The translations under genes were made by a program, and so were the position numbers. Source: Novakomyces olei (taxonomy: Eukaryota; Ascomycota; Novakomycetes; Novakomycetales; Novakomycetaceae). Taken from it: 64,000 nucleotides of DNA. Of the stretch, positions 1 to 11,113 are shown piece by piece. The notes under the pieces were generated by a model. It was not told the origin of the DNA. It worked only from the letters and a program-made list of their open reading frames with translations, and did no database searches. The stretch covers positions 1,697,952 through 1,761,951 of the forward strand of contig JADEYG010000001.1 in NCBI GenBank assembly GCA_016906335.1, written 5' to 3'. The first letter of the stretch is position 1; every line of letters starts with the position of its first letter.

Positions 1-1432
1 TCTAAAGTTTAAATCCCTGCTGGACTCTGGCGAGTTGGAGCCAGAGTATATGAGGAAACAGCCGCTCGAGGCTTCGTCTTACAGCTGGATGTTTAATGCT
101 ACTCGCCTCCCACGCGGCCAAGAGGATTTTAGTGAAAAGTTTGATCCGGCTACGAACCGTCACTTGCTCGTTATTAGGAAAAACAAGTTTTTCGCAGTAC
201 CGCACGCTCACCCGGACGGATCAGATTTCAGCGTACCGGAACTCGAGACCCAGTTCCGCCGTGTTTTAGAGCTGGCCGGCAATGAGAAGGGCCCTGCCGT
301 TGGCAGTCTGACTAGTCAGCAAAGGGATGATTGGACAGAGTCACGCAAATGGCTTTTGCGTGATAATGAAGCAGCATTGGACAAGATTGATGCCGCCTCA
401 TTTGTCGTTTGCCTTGATGATACGAGCCCTGTGACTCTGGAGCAGCGTGCTCGTACTTACTGGCACGGAGATGGCTGTAATCGTTGGTACGATAAACCAG
501 TACAGTTTATTGTCGGGGAAAATGGGGCTTCTGGATTTCTTGGAGAGCATTCAATGATGGACGGGACCCCAACCCACCGATTAAACGACTGGATCTGTCG
601 TGAAATTGCCGCTGGTAATATTACCTATGAGGCAGGTGAACCTGTCGCCGACTCTTTGCCTGGTCCGGAACCGTTGCCGTTTGAACTTGACTTGAAATTG
701 GAAAAGGCTATTGAATATGCACAAAAGGAGTTTTCTCAACTCGTGCGCTCACACGATGTTCGGGTACAAGCTTACCAGCGATACGGTAAAGGTTTAATTA
801 AACAGTTCAAGTGCTCACCGGACGCGTACGTACAGTTGTTGATTCAATTGGCCTATCATAAAATGTACAAAGTTAATCGGCCGACGTACGAGTCAGCCGC
901 CACTCGTGCCTTCAAACAGGGCCGTACTGAAACATGCAGAGTCGTTACTAGTGAAACTAAGGATTTTTGTGAAGCGATGGCTTTGCCACAGAGAGATGTG
1001 CCGGAATGTCTGCGGCTGGCACGAGCTGCAATTGCTCGTCATGTTGAAAATATTTCACTGGCTTCTGTGGGCCAAGGCGTCGACCGGCACCTGCTGGGCC
1101 TCAAACTGGCCGGGAGTGATCCTGCTCATCCACATGCTATTTTTAAAGATCCTGCATTTGCCTGTTCCGGACACTGGTTCCTATCAACGAGCCAATTGTC
1201 CTCCGAGTACTTTAATGGGTATGGGTGGGGTGAAGTCTGCCCCGATGGCTATGGAATTGCCTACATGGTGAACGAGGACTGGCTTAATTTCAATATTGCT
1301 TGCCGCAATGATTACTATAAGGGCGAGCCGGGTACTGATCCAACTAATGCCGATGACATGTGGTACTGGCTGCGTGAAGCAGGCGACGACTTGCGTGATT
1401 TGTTTAGCCGTGAAGCCCGACCAAAACTGTAG
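1..1432 (+). CDS. Carnitine O-acetyltransferase, 5' end outside window
   Basis: C-terminal part of a choline/carnitine acyltransferase, which moves acetyl groups between CoA and carnitine for export from peroxisomes or shuttling to mitochondria. The frame is open from base 2, before the first in-window Met at 35, so the start lies upstream. The active-site motif EHSMMDGTPT, with the catalytic His at about 548, is intact. Also visible are the family blocks SWMFNATR, NRPTYESAATRAF and, near the end, FLSTSQLSSEYFNGYGWG. The protein ends in PKL, close to a PTS1 peroxisomal signal (SKL/AKL type) but with Pro in the first position, so peroxisomal import is possible, not certain. It could be the Cat2, Yat1 or Yat2 type; the missing N-terminus would decide. 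Confidence 0.9.
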   Translation, partial: LKFKSLLDSGELEPEYMRKQPLEASSYSWMFNATRLPRGQEDFSEKFDPATNRHLLVIRKNKFFAVPHAHPDGSDFSVPELETQFRRVLELAGNEKGPAVGSLTSQQRDDWTESRKWLLRDNEAALDKIDAASFVVCLDDTSPVTLEQRARTYWHGDGCNRWYDKPVQFIVGENGASGFLGEHSMMDGTPTHRLNDWICREIAAGNITYEAGEPVADSLPGPEPLPFELDLKLEKAIEYAQKEFSQLVRSHDVRVQAYQRYGKGLIKQFKCSPDAYVQLLIQLAYHKMYKVNRPTYESAATRAFKQGRTETCRVVTSETKDFCEAMALPQRDVPECLRLARAAIARHVENISLASVGQGVDRHLLGLKLAGSDPAHPHAIFKDPAFACSGHWFLSTSQLSSEYFNGYGWGEVCPDGYGIAYMVNEDWLNFNIACRNDYYKGEPGTDPTNADDMWYWLREAGDDLRDLFSREARPKL

Positions 1433-1938
1433 CGTTAACGAATTGAATAAACTTGGTCTTTTTATGTGAAAATTTATCTATTAGTTGCTCAATAAGGGTG
1501 TATACGCGTGGAACGACGTGAATCGACTAGTAGACTGGTAATGATACAGAGTTACAATCCTGGTAGAGCTGTTGTTGCAGAGTGCAAAGTTGTCGACTGG
1601 GATTTTACGGCCCTTTGACCATAATTCCAAAAGAATGATTATTCACATATATCCATCTTTAACCCTAACCCTATGTAAACCTATTCCTCTAGTTGAGGTA
1701 TATTCTGGAGAAAGCCAGCTGTGTAGGAGGGTGAATTCCTATAATATCTGTTGGCATCTTTTCCCGTTACGAGCAATCGCGACACAATTCAAGTAATATT
1801 GTGGTGAGTATCGTGCTATCGATATCCCACGCAACAGAGTAAGGTCTTGCGTGCTCCCGCGTAATCATATTTAGCTCTTGGAGTTTGCGATCAAATAAAC
1901 TAGGACGCAAATACAATATCCGTCGTATTGCAATAAAT
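1433..1938. other. Intergenic with a short telomere-like tract
   Basis: No gene seen. It holds a C-strand telomeric tract (AACCCTAACCCT) at about 1660-1673 and a TCCCACGC motif at 1825-1832, 107 bases before the likely start of the next gene. Confidence 0.5.
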
Positions 1939-3817
1939 ATGGTTGATCCTGGCAACACCCGTCCCTTTTTCCTCAATGCATTTTTAATGCCGAGCGTGTC
2001 GCATTTGTCGCACGGACAATGGAGAGACCCCAATGACCAATTGGCAGATGAATACAGTTCCGTGGAGTTTTGGGTGAAAACTGCCAAATTGCTAGATGAA
2101 AGTGGGGGAATTTTGGCACTGTTCTTGGCAGACCAGTTTGGTACAAACGATAGCTATGGTGGCAGTTCAGACGTTGCGTTCAGTGCTCCTGGGCAAGTGC
2201 CAATTATCGATTCTGCATGCGTACGTAACTCTTTTTTGAATTCAGAGATTGGTTTTTATCTTTTGGATGTGCTCAATTTTCAACGGCTTTTTATATTTCT
2301 AGATGTATCTGTTCCATTAATTTGTCTATTTTACTTTCTTTAATTGTTTCATGATCAATTCGATCTGTTTGCTCAATTTACCTATAGATTGTATCAGCAA
2401 TGGCGGCGGCCACTAAGAATCTTGGTTTTGCTATTACTCAGTCCACAACATATGAAGTTTACCCTTATATCTTCAGCAAAAAGCTTTCAACTCTGGACCA
2501 TCTGACCAAAGGACGTTTTGGTTGGAATGTCGTTACCTCTCATTCACGCATGGCTGCCAGAGGTGTCGGCCTTGACGACGTTATCGACCATGATACTCGT
2601 TACGAACGGGCCGACGATTATCTTGATGCCGTCTACAAGTAAGAAGAAAATTTCATTTTTCGGCTCTAAATATTCAATTTTTGTATTTTATCATGACTGT
2701 TTCACGTTGCATTAACTAATACTTACAGACTGTTGGAAGGTTCCTGGGCCGACGATGCCCTTGTTAAAAATAAAAAGACAGGGCTTTATGCCGACCCATC
2801 AAAGATCAGACAGATTAAACATAGCGGCCCATACTACAAAGTAGATGCTCGTCATATTGTGCATCCCTCCCCGCAGCGTGTTCCTTTCCTGTTTCAAGCC
2901 GGAACTTCAAGGTAAATTGAAAAAAGGAAAAATAAATTAATGCATAATACAAAAACCAAAAAGGCTATGAGTCGCAAAATAGAAAAATGTCTTAAAATGA
3001 CACTTAATTTATACTAATGCTTAGCGCTGGGTCTGCTTTTGGTGCCAAGCATGCAGAAGGGATCTTCATATCCCAACTTTACACGTCCGTAGCGGCCCCC
3101 AAAGTTAAGAGACTGCGAGACCTGGCTGAACAAGCAGGTCGTGATCGTCAGAGTCTTAAAGTTGTTACAACGATTACGCCATTTATCGGCCGTACAGAGG
3201 AGGAGGCCCGTGCGAAACATGCGCGAGCTAAACAATATGCTTCTATCGATGGCTCTCTTTCGACTTTTGGTGGATTTTTGGGTATCGATTTAAGCCATTT
3301 CCCGCTGGATGAACCTCTGCCTCTGCCTGATCATAAAATCCGTTACCTGCAATCTGCTCTAGATAATCTTAAAGCAGATGTGGAAGAAAATAAAAGCGGA
3401 TGGACTAAACGTCGATTGGCAGAAAGTCTACTTTTTGGAGCCAATGGACCAGAAATTGTCGGCACGGCAGAGCAGGTCGCCGATACATTGGAAAATTGGG
3501 TTAATGAGGCGGACGTTGATGGATTTAATTTGGGTACTGTAACGAGTCCTAATTCGTTTAAAGATATTGTAGAATTGCTTGTACCCGAGCTGAGAAAAAG
3601 AGGAGTTTTGATTGAAAACGAGCCGAATACGACTCTGCGTGAAAAATATCTGGGCCGTGGACAAGCTCGTTTGCGGGACGATCATTACGGTCATCAGTTT
3701 TTCTATTCTGAACAAAAGAAAATAGAAGAAAACGGGGGAAAAACAAAGGAAGCGGACACAACTAAGAGAAAGGAAAGAAATGAGCATAAGCGTGCTCATA
3801 GTGCTGTTGAGGCATAG
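1939..3817 (+). CDS. NtaA/DszA-type FMN-dependent monooxygenase (luciferase-like), 4 exons
   Basis: Predicted exons 1939-2220, 2388-2638, 2729-2911 and 3025-3817 (502 aa). The introns are GTACGT..TATAG, GTAAGA..TTACAG (TAACTAAT branch) and GTAAAT..CTTAG (TACTAAT branch). All phases close and the joined protein aligns block by block with the intronless paralogue at 13499-14956: NAFLMPSVSHLSHGQWRDP, then STLDHLTKGRFGWNVVTS, DARYxRADDY-like, LLEGSW, HPSPQRVPFLFQAGTS and GAKHAEG. The family (nitrilotriacetate monooxygenase A, SnaA, DszA) oxidises C-N or C-S bonds with reduced FMN from a partner reductase; no such reductase is visible here. Start 1939 is chosen because family proteins begin just before the NAF motif; 1885 is an upstream in-frame alternative. 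The C-terminal 60 residues are Lys/Glu-rich. The substrate cannot be read from sequence. Confidence 0.85.
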
Positions 3818-4548
3818 AATCTTGCTATTGTTGTGGCTCAGGTACAGTAATTAGGTCTATTTCGAGTATGTTTTAGTTTTTAAGAAAGTGTTTAGTACAA
3901 GGGATTTTGAATTAAAAATCTTTGTTTGTACTATTGGTTTCAGCCAATGTACGCCTATTTGAAAGTCGATCATAAAACAAAGCTCTTTCACCGGACAGAG
4001 ACTCAATAGATTTTGCTTATTACACAGCACGTCAAATCATTTGTGACTAAATCTGAAAACAATCTTTATTAGTTATTAGATATTAGATATATTATTAATA
4101 ATTCGCGACAGTATATGACGGGGATAGACCCGAAATGTCGAACCCAACCAAATGAGCAGTAATTTTGAAGAAAGAAGGCAGTCTGAAACTCGCGCGACCA
4201 GATATCTTAAAAGCCACCCCATAGTCATTTGCATTAGGCGTGAAAACCACGATTACGTTTTTGTAATCACGCGAGAAGGTGGATATGGAAAAGCAACGAG
4301 TAACATCAAAAGAACAATCGTTACTTGTTTTGGTACTGTTTTCCATTTATGATGAATATTATTGATGAATAGAATACAATACAGTAAATCCTAAGCGAGC
4401 ACGCAAGTATGAACTGCCCGCATATAACGTGGGCAGTAATGGCGCAAGAATGAAGTTAAATAATGCATTTTAAATCCCACGTATAAACTCGACATATATC
4501 AGCCGTCTGATAATTGTATTTTGCTCCCTCCGAAAACTTTGCACGACA
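3818..4548. other. Intergenic, AT-rich
   Basis: No gene with coding character seen. Two ACGTGGG/TCCCACGT motifs (4427-4433 and 4475-4482) lie 67-122 bases before the next start. Confidence 0.4.
4427..4482. promoter_or_regulatory. Pair of ACGTGGG motifs upstream of the BVMO gene
   Basis: ACGTGGG at 4427-4433 and its reverse complement in TCCCACGT at 4475-4482 form an inverted pair 41 bases apart. The same core lies upstream of several other genes here. It resembles the bHLH-type CACGTGGG core (Pho4/Cbf1 class), but the factor is unknown. Confidence 0.4.
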
Positions 4549-6419
4549 ATGACAGTCAGCCATGGAGTGAGCGGCGTTAATGGCCATGCTAATGGCCACA
4601 CTAATGATGAGGCTAGACTGCATTTTAGTTTGGAAGATCATGCTATTGATGACCATCCGCCTCTGAAGGTACGGTGCATGAAGATTGAGCGAAATAATTT
4701 GTTATTAACAAATAATTCAAACAGGTAGTAGTTGTTGGTGCAGGCCTGGCAGGAATAACGGCCGGGATTTTGATACCTCAAAAGGTGCCAAAATTGAATC
4801 TCGTTATCTTTGAAAAAAATTCGGGAGTGGTATGAATATAAACGAAAATTGAGCTTAATTTACTAACATGTCAGGCCGGAGTTTGGCGTGAAAACGTTTA
4901 TCCAGGAGTACGCTGTGACGTACCAGCACACGCGTATCAGTCAACATTTAGTCCCAATTTGGACTGGTCCGAGCCTTATGCGCAAGGAAAAGAGATTCGT
5001 GAATACTGGGAGGGTCTAGTAAAGAAATTCAATGTGGACAAATATCTTAGATTAGAAAGTCGTGTGAAAGAGGCAGTTTGGGACGAAGAGGCCGGTAAAT
5101 GGCATCTTACTGTTGAAGAAGTAGTTACAGGTCGAACATACACAGAGGACACTGATGTACTTATTTCCTCGACTGGCCAATTTAACGATTGGCGTCTTCC
5201 GGATTATCCTGGAATCGATACTTTCGAAGGACATTTGCGCCATTCTTCCAACTGGGATCCCACGTTTGAACCAGATGGTAAAAAAATTGCTGTTATCGGC
5301 AACGGTGCAAGTGGGATACAAGTTTTGCCTCAGCTACAAAAAAAGGCCGGACACTTGTACCATTTTGCACGTAATCCGACGTGGGTAGCTGGAAGTTTTG
5401 GTGGAGAAGAGCGACGGCTTGAACCGTTTACTCAAGAGGAGCTCACACAAATTAAAGATCCTGAGTTTTATTACAAATTTCGTAAAGAACTGGAAGGCCG
5501 ATTCTGGACAAATTTCCCAAATGTCTTCAAAGACTCCGAGGGCAACAAAGCACTTCGTGAAGAGATTTTGAAAACCATGCGCATTCAAGCGGAAAACGAT
5601 GAGGAGCTTTTGAGTCTGCTTACACCCTCTTTTTCACCTATTTGCCGTCGTCTTACACCCGGACCCGGTTATATTAATGCTATTCGCCAAAATAATGTTG
5701 ACTATATCCGTCCAAGAATAGCCCGCTTTACCCGGAATTCTATCGTTACTGAAGACGGTGGCGAATATAAGGTAGATGCTGTAATTTGCTCTACAGGCTC
5801 AAGCCCATCTTTTGCGCCCTACTTTAAATTGGTTGTTGACGGGATTGATTATGCCAACAAGTGGCGAACTCAAGGTCCTACGGATGCTTACTTGGGCATA
5901 GGGTACTCCAAAGTACCAAATTATTTCACAATTGGTGGTCCTTATTCCACTGGATACTCGGGAACGGTTCCATTCTCCGTGGAGAACGCTACTACCTACA
6001 TTAGTCGTGTACTGAGAAAGATTTCGCTGCAGGGAATAAAAAAGATAATCATAAAGGACGAGGCGGCTCGTGATTTCCAGGCCTATGCCAAAGAATTTTA
6101 CAAGAAGACAGTATGGCAAGAAAACTGCAGTAGCTGGTATAAAGGTGGGAAACATGATGGGCATATTTATGGAGTGTTTCCCGGATCTGCAAGACATGCG
6201 GCAATTGTGCGAAGCGATCCTCGCTGGGAAGATTTCAGTTATATTTATAAAAACCCAACTAATCGGTTTGCTTGGCTTGGCAACGGATGGACTACAGTAG
6301 AGGAAAAGCTGATAAATGGTGAAGATTATCGTAATCTTGATATGACACCCTATCTCAAGCGTCCTGATGAGCTTGTTGATCTTCGAAATCATTTAGAGTC
6401 GTGGTCTCTGTGGCTATAG
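4549..6419 (+). CDS. Baeyer-Villiger flavin monooxygenase, 3 exons
   Basis: Exons 4549-4668, 4725-4829 and 4875-6419, all phase 0, give 589 aa. The second intron has a textbook TACTAAC branch point 7 bases before its AG. FAD Rossmann motif GAGLAG at residues 45-50, then EKN and the YPGVRCDVPAHAYQ block. The Baeyer-Villiger fingerprint FxGxxxHxxxW(P/D) is matched exactly by FEGHLRHSSNWD at about 192-203. NADPH Rossmann motif GNGASG at about 217-222. It should insert oxygen next to a ketone carbonyl to give an ester or lactone using NADPH and O2; the closest known group is the cyclohexanone/4-hydroxyacetophenone monooxygenase type. The first 40 residues are a polar His/Asn-rich leader. It sits 0.7 kb after the FMN monooxygenase on the same strand. 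Confidence 0.93.
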
Positions 6420-6806
6420 ACTCACTATTTTACTACTTTAGATAGCTCGAAAGTTGGAAATCATAATAATTACGATTATTAGAGTCATCATCAGTGTCAA
6501 AAGCGTAAACTTTCGTAAATCCAATACAATAAGCTTATCCTAACGACTTTGGAAAACGCTAGTTTCATGATAGTAGTAGTATTCAAAACAAACTAGGATT
6601 GGTGATGAAGCAAATCAAAAACGGAGCCACATAATATAATATTGTTTCTATATTATTTCAAATCTATTTATGGTTATGAGTTGTTGTACTCATATCGACA
6701 TTGGCACCATCAACGTCTACTATTGTGTCTTTTTTGATGCAATACAAATTATTGATCATAAAACTCGTTCAAGATTAGCGCACTTTTGAAAATCCCAATC
6801 TGGAAT
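6420..6806. other. Intergenic between convergent genes
   Basis: AT-rich space between the 3' ends of the BVMO gene (+) and the MDR gene (-). No feature seen. Confidence 0.4.
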
Positions 6807-8023
6807 TCATATAATCTGTACCACATACTTTGCGCCACGCTGACCACCTGTCTCGTTCTTCTGCAATCGCCGTAATCCCTCTTCAACCCAGTCTAATCCC
6901 GGAAGTACTTTAATTTGCGGGAACTTCAATAACCCTTTCCCTGCTAAAGAAGTCAAAGCCTTTTGATATTTAGAATTTTCTTCGTGCAATATAAACCATT
7001 TCATCTGCACGTCATGTACAGTAACACTAGTAGTCACAGAAATATCTTTGGGTAGAGGACTTGCCAATGACGCAAAATCCCCGCCACCAGACTCAGCCAA
7101 AGCTTGTAAACCACTTTTTGCCGTGTTTTCATTAGCTAAATCCACAGCATACTCAATGACGAGTCCCAAATTTAAAATTTTGGTCTTAATTTCATCGTTG
7201 CTCAACCCATCCCTTACAATGAAATGCTGAGCACCGAGAGATTCGATAAGCGAAGCTGAGGATTGTGAGCAAATAGTCACTACTACTAGACCGCTGAGGC
7301 TGGCCAGCTGAATCAAGTACTGGCCCGTAACTGTTGCACCACCCCAGATAAGAATAGCTTTTCTTGCACTCAATACACTGCTGCCAGATTCTGGGATGGG
7401 GACGTTGAACCAATGCCAAAGCGTCATTGCTGCTGTAAGCCCACATACTCCGAGCGTTGATGCTTCATAGGCTGAAATTGCATTCGGTACGTGGTCTACT
7501 GTATGTGCAGGCACAGTCACGTACGACTGAAAGCATCCTGCACGACGGTCTCGGTAATATGTAGAAGTCCAGACTAAATCACCGATATTAAGTCCTTTGA
7601 CATCTCCGCCTACGCGCACAACACGGCCAGTAAGCTCACGTCCAATAACCTGCATATTAGTAAATTATAGGGCAATAACAGAAACAGAAAAGAAAGAATT
7701 GACAAGTATACCCATGGTCTTTCAGGTAAACAAAATCCGTACTCCACACTTTTCCAGTCTATCGGGTTTAATCCTGCTACGTAGGCCTCAATAATCACTT
7801 CATTGGCTGAAGTAGACGAAGAAACAGGGAAAGATTCCGTATACTCGTATGTTTTGCCCTCGCGAACTAGAAATGCTTTGCCATGACTGGGAAGCTTTGG
7901 AAGAGGGTCGCTCCTGCTCCCTTCTACTTTTAAAGCACGCTTCAAAGCATGGCTATGATAGTTGTAGGGCTCTTGTCGGTAGCTGGCCACCTGAAGTTGA
8001 CCTATGCTTCGTGCAACGGGCAT
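6807..8023 (-). CDS. MDR-superfamily NAD(P)H-dependent reductase/dehydrogenase, 2 exons
   Basis: On the minus strand, exon 1 is 8023-7712 and exon 2 is 7649-6807, with an intron GTATAC..TTACTAATATGCAG and phase 0 (384 aa). The N-terminal GroES-like domain has ANEVIIEAYVAGLNPIDWK, then IGRELTGRVV. The Rossmann domain has the GGATVTG nucleotide-binding loop within AILIWGGATVTGQYLIQLA. The usual zinc ligands of alcohol dehydrogenases are not apparent, so it fits the zinc-free enoyl-reductase/quinone-oxidoreductase type (fungal CipB and trans-enoyl-reductase relatives). It may reduce or oxidise intermediates made by the adjacent monooxygenases, which is inference from position only. A CACGTGGGA motif lies 99 bases upstream of the start. 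Confidence 0.85.
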
Positions 8024-8942
8024 TATATTTGGTTACGGGCAAAGTACCGCAGATGAAATTTCATCTATAATTTAAACCTTCTAAATAATGAATATCAAGG
8101 TTGCCCACATATGCCACGCAACACGTGGGAGATGGCGTGTAATATCGTAATATGACTTGATATTACAAGCTCGTATTACGAATACGGTACTCGGTTAGAA
8201 AAGAACAATAGTTGATACACACGTAGCACGCATATTTAATAGTAGTAAAAGTGTGCATTTCATAATATGTGATAAAACTAAAGTTGCCCTTGGAGTGTTG
8301 CAAAATCAATCGAATTGAGTGCTAAAAATACAAGTAGACGGAAGTCGCAAGAAGTACTGTATTATTGAATAGTAAATGTTAATAAAAAGTACCAGTATGA
8401 TATACAGCTTAAATAAATTTGTTCCGGATATGTAATAATTGAAGAAAGCCCAAGGTTCAACATTTGACTCAAATTCATGACTTTTGGGAGTGATATCATA
8501 CATTTCTAAGCTTTTAGGCAAGAGCCGGCAAAGGGGACTTTTAGGCACCCAGTAAAAGACAATCCTGTTAACAGACGAACTTTTAGCAAGGCTTTGCATC
8601 TATAGCTGATTGTCATTAGATTGGTGTATGTGGTGCAGGACCGAAATTTCTGCGTTTACTTATGCAAACGTTCGTCATTTGACGTTTTGCATATGGGTCT
8701 GCTACATTTAAAACTTTTTCAAGAGCCCCAATTCATGGTGGACGTGTCCAAAATTTTAGCAATAGACAAGTGTCTTCTTTTGAGTACAAAGCCATGTTAG
8801 CTAAAGGTCAGCCTCTAATGATCAGCCTCTAACTGGCAGAACTGCAATGAATGCTTTCATATAAACGTCAACACTATAAGCCGACCGTTTTACACCCTTG
8901 TATAGTCCTGTCCTAAGTAGCAGCCTTACATGCAAGCGCTGC
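8024..8942. other. Intergenic, 0.9 kb
   Basis: No gene supported. It holds CACGTGGGA at 8122-8130, upstream of the MDR gene. The rest is AT-rich, with short ORFs lacking recognisable domains. Confidence 0.4.
8122..8130. promoter_or_regulatory. CACGTGGGA motif upstream of the MDR gene
   Basis: Contains the palindromic CACGTG E-box followed by GGGA, 99 bases from the MDR start. It is one of the repeated TCCCACG-core sites of this window. Confidence 0.4.
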
Positions 8943-10259
8943 TTAAACAGAAATACCGCGGCTCACTAAAACGTCTGTAAATGCCTTTGCCACAGTCACA
9001 ACTATTGTCTCAAGCTCCTCTTCCGTAATGATAAACGGTGGCATGAACATTATTGAGTCGTTCACGAAAACGGGATAGACGGCAACACCTTTGTCAAATG
9101 ACTTTTGAATAATCTCCTTGTTGACACGTGGCTCAAAGCTGCGTTTGCTCTCACGGTCTTCAACAAACTCCACCACTTGGAATAGGCCAAGACCCCTGAT
9201 TTCACCAACGTGCTTAGATGCCCCAAAGTGTAATTTAAGAAGCCTAGTGAGTTCTCGTGATCGATCGCGTACAGCCTGGCGCAAGTCGTTCTTGATTATG
9301 TATTTTTGAGCCGCAAGGGCAGCAGCGACACCAAGGGCATGGCCTTGAAAGGTATGGCCATGAATAAAAGAAGCAGCCCGATCATGACTGAGCATCGCGT
9401 CATGTATTTTTGGGCTAAGCAACACGCCTGAAACAGGCTGATAACCCGCACTCAGACCTTTGGCAATAGTTTGGACATCTGGTGCAGGTGCCTCAAGCGT
9501 CTGCCAAGCGTGAAAGTCCCCTGTTCTATTCATACCGCACATGACCTCATCGTAAACAAGAACTGCACCATATTTATCACACATTTTACGTAGTTCCCAG
9601 AGCAGCTCGGGCTCGTTTGGTATACAGCCAAGGGTACCCCCGGATACTGTTTCGGACAAAACAGCAGCCACATTTCCCGGTCCAAGCTCCTGGAACATGG
9701 CCTCGTACTCGTCTAGGATATCACGTGTAGTTTTCCCGTCTCGATATGGATAGTAGCGGGAGACGTGGTGAAACGCGGGCGAGCATAAAGCTTCGAATGG
9801 ATGGCGCCGACCATAGTTGTACCCTGCCGAAAGTGCGCCAAGCGTATTTCCATGGTAAGCGTCGTAGCGACAAATGTACTTTGTGCGCTCAGGTTGCCCG
9901 ATAGACAAAAAGTACTGCCGAACGACCTTTATGGCGGATTCAATAGCCTCTGATCCAGAGGTGAGGTACATGACGTGGCTAAAGGCTCCGTCACTCTCGT
10001 TCATAATAAGAGTGGCCAACTCCTCTGCCGGCTGAGACGTGAAGGAGCCGAGATGCGCGTAGCACACCTGCTGCGCCTGTGAGATAATAGCATTTATCAC
10101 TTCCTTGTTGCTGTGTCCAAGACACGAGACTGCCGCTCCGCAGCAGCCGTCAAGAATCTTGCGGCCATCACTCAAGTGCAAGTAAACACCGTCTCCCCGC
10201 GTTACCACAGGGTACTCTTTGCCCAGAGTTTTGTGGAATACATTCGTCGTTTTCGTCAT
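8943..10259 (-). CDS. Class III PLP-dependent aminotransferase
   Basis: 438 aa from the first ATG at 10259; the frame continues three codons upstream to a TTG. Intronless. Fold-type I class III features are in order: LDGCCGAAVSCLGH, the YLTSGSEAIESA phosphate-binding block, YHGNTLGA, the cofactor Asp in VYDEVMCGMNRTGDFHAWQ (Asp about 237), and the PLP Lys in IAKGLSAGYQPVSG (about Lys267). The family moves an omega-amino group (GABA, beta-alanine, ornithine, taurine or diamines) to a keto acid. The MCGMNRTG variant is typical of the poorly characterised fungal/bacterial branch near taurine-pyruvate and DAPA aminotransferases. Coding sequence is visibly more GC-rich than its flanks. Together with the monooxygenases it may process an amine-containing substrate. 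Confidence 0.9.
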   Translation of the reverse strand: MTKTTNVFHKTLGKEYPVVTRGDGVYLHLSDGRKILDGCCGAAVSCLGHSNKEVINAIISQAQQVCYAHLGSFTSQPAEELATLIMNESDGAFSHVMYLTSGSEAIESAIKVVRQYFLSIGQPERTKYICRYDAYHGNTLGALSAGYNYGRRHPFEALCSPAFHHVSRYYPYRDGKTTRDILDEYEAMFQELGPGNVAAVLSETVSGGTLGCIPNEPELLWELRKMCDKYGAVLVYDEVMCGMNRTGDFHAWQTLEAPAPDVQTIAKGLSAGYQPVSGVLLSPKIHDAMLSHDRAASFIHGHTFQGHALGVAAALAAQKYIIKNDLRQAVRDRSRELTRLLKLHFGASKHVGEIRGLGLFQVVEFVEDRESKRSFEPRVNKEIIQKSFDKGVAVYPVFVNDSIMFMPPFIITEEELETIVVTVAKAFTDVLVSRGISV

Positions 10260-11113
10260 ATCGCCCAAGTCTGTCTTGAATCCAGAACTATCAGCTGCTA
10301 CCTTTGTTATTATATATATTCATTGAGGCCGCGTCCTACGTCAAAAGCAATGTCATTGATAAGGCACGTCGGCAATTTACCGCTTCGCCCACATTTCCCA
10401 GCCTGGCAATGAGCCATTGATTACAGTGTCGTTCTGTCTTCTGGCAGTGCCAGAAAGTTTCAGGTATAGCATTGGCAAATGTATTGAAGGAGAGACTAAA
10501 CAACATAAATCCCTGTTTATTCTGATCAAGTTAGCGCGAACAGCTTTTGGTCATTGTGGCAGGCCATCGTACAATTAAATATATCGCGTTTCTGTTTGAG
10601 GTCCCAAAACGGCATTTTACCGCATTTCAAATGTGCCCACTTACTTAAATTATAGGCAAGTCATATTGAGCTGATACGGCGCAAAAGTTGGACACAGTGA
10701 CATACATTGGTGCAAAGACGAACATATACAGAGGCAGACAGATACAGAAGTAACAAATAAAGAGACAGCGGCAGAAAATGTCCAATTACAGTGGTATGGA
10801 ATTGCGCAGATTCTTTGCAGTGCCAAGTATATTGATCATAGTTATTTTATTGTTCTCTTGCAAAACCCTTACTGAGACATTGGACTCTAATCGTATTCAA
10901 TTGTGCGGCTCTATTTATATATTCAGCTATGGACGGTTGGGCAATAGCATTGCAGATAAAGTCAGCGTTATTAATGTAAAGGGCGCGCGCTTTTTATGAA
11001 ATATAGCCCGGCTGCAGAGATATTTTGGGACTCTGATTTGATTTATTTTTGTACGCACAGTTTATTATTACCATCATGCTTTAATACAACTAAAATTCAC
11101 TTTTATCCCAGTG
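10260..11113. other. Intergenic, 0.85 kb
   Basis: No supported gene. A 73-codon ORF at 10778-10999 is hydrophobic but has no family features. A purine-rich stretch (AGACAGATACAGAAG type) lies near 10735-10780. Confidence 0.35.

Noticed and set aside
4152-4352. 66-codon ORF upstream of the BVMO gene
   Set aside because: No family features and mirrored by an equally long antisense ORF.
8306-8599. 97-codon minus ORF
   Set aside because: Low-complexity hydrophobic translation of AT-rich DNA; no family match.
10778-10999. Hydrophobic 73-codon ORF
   Set aside because: No family features, no neighbouring support, AT-rich; chance is sufficient.
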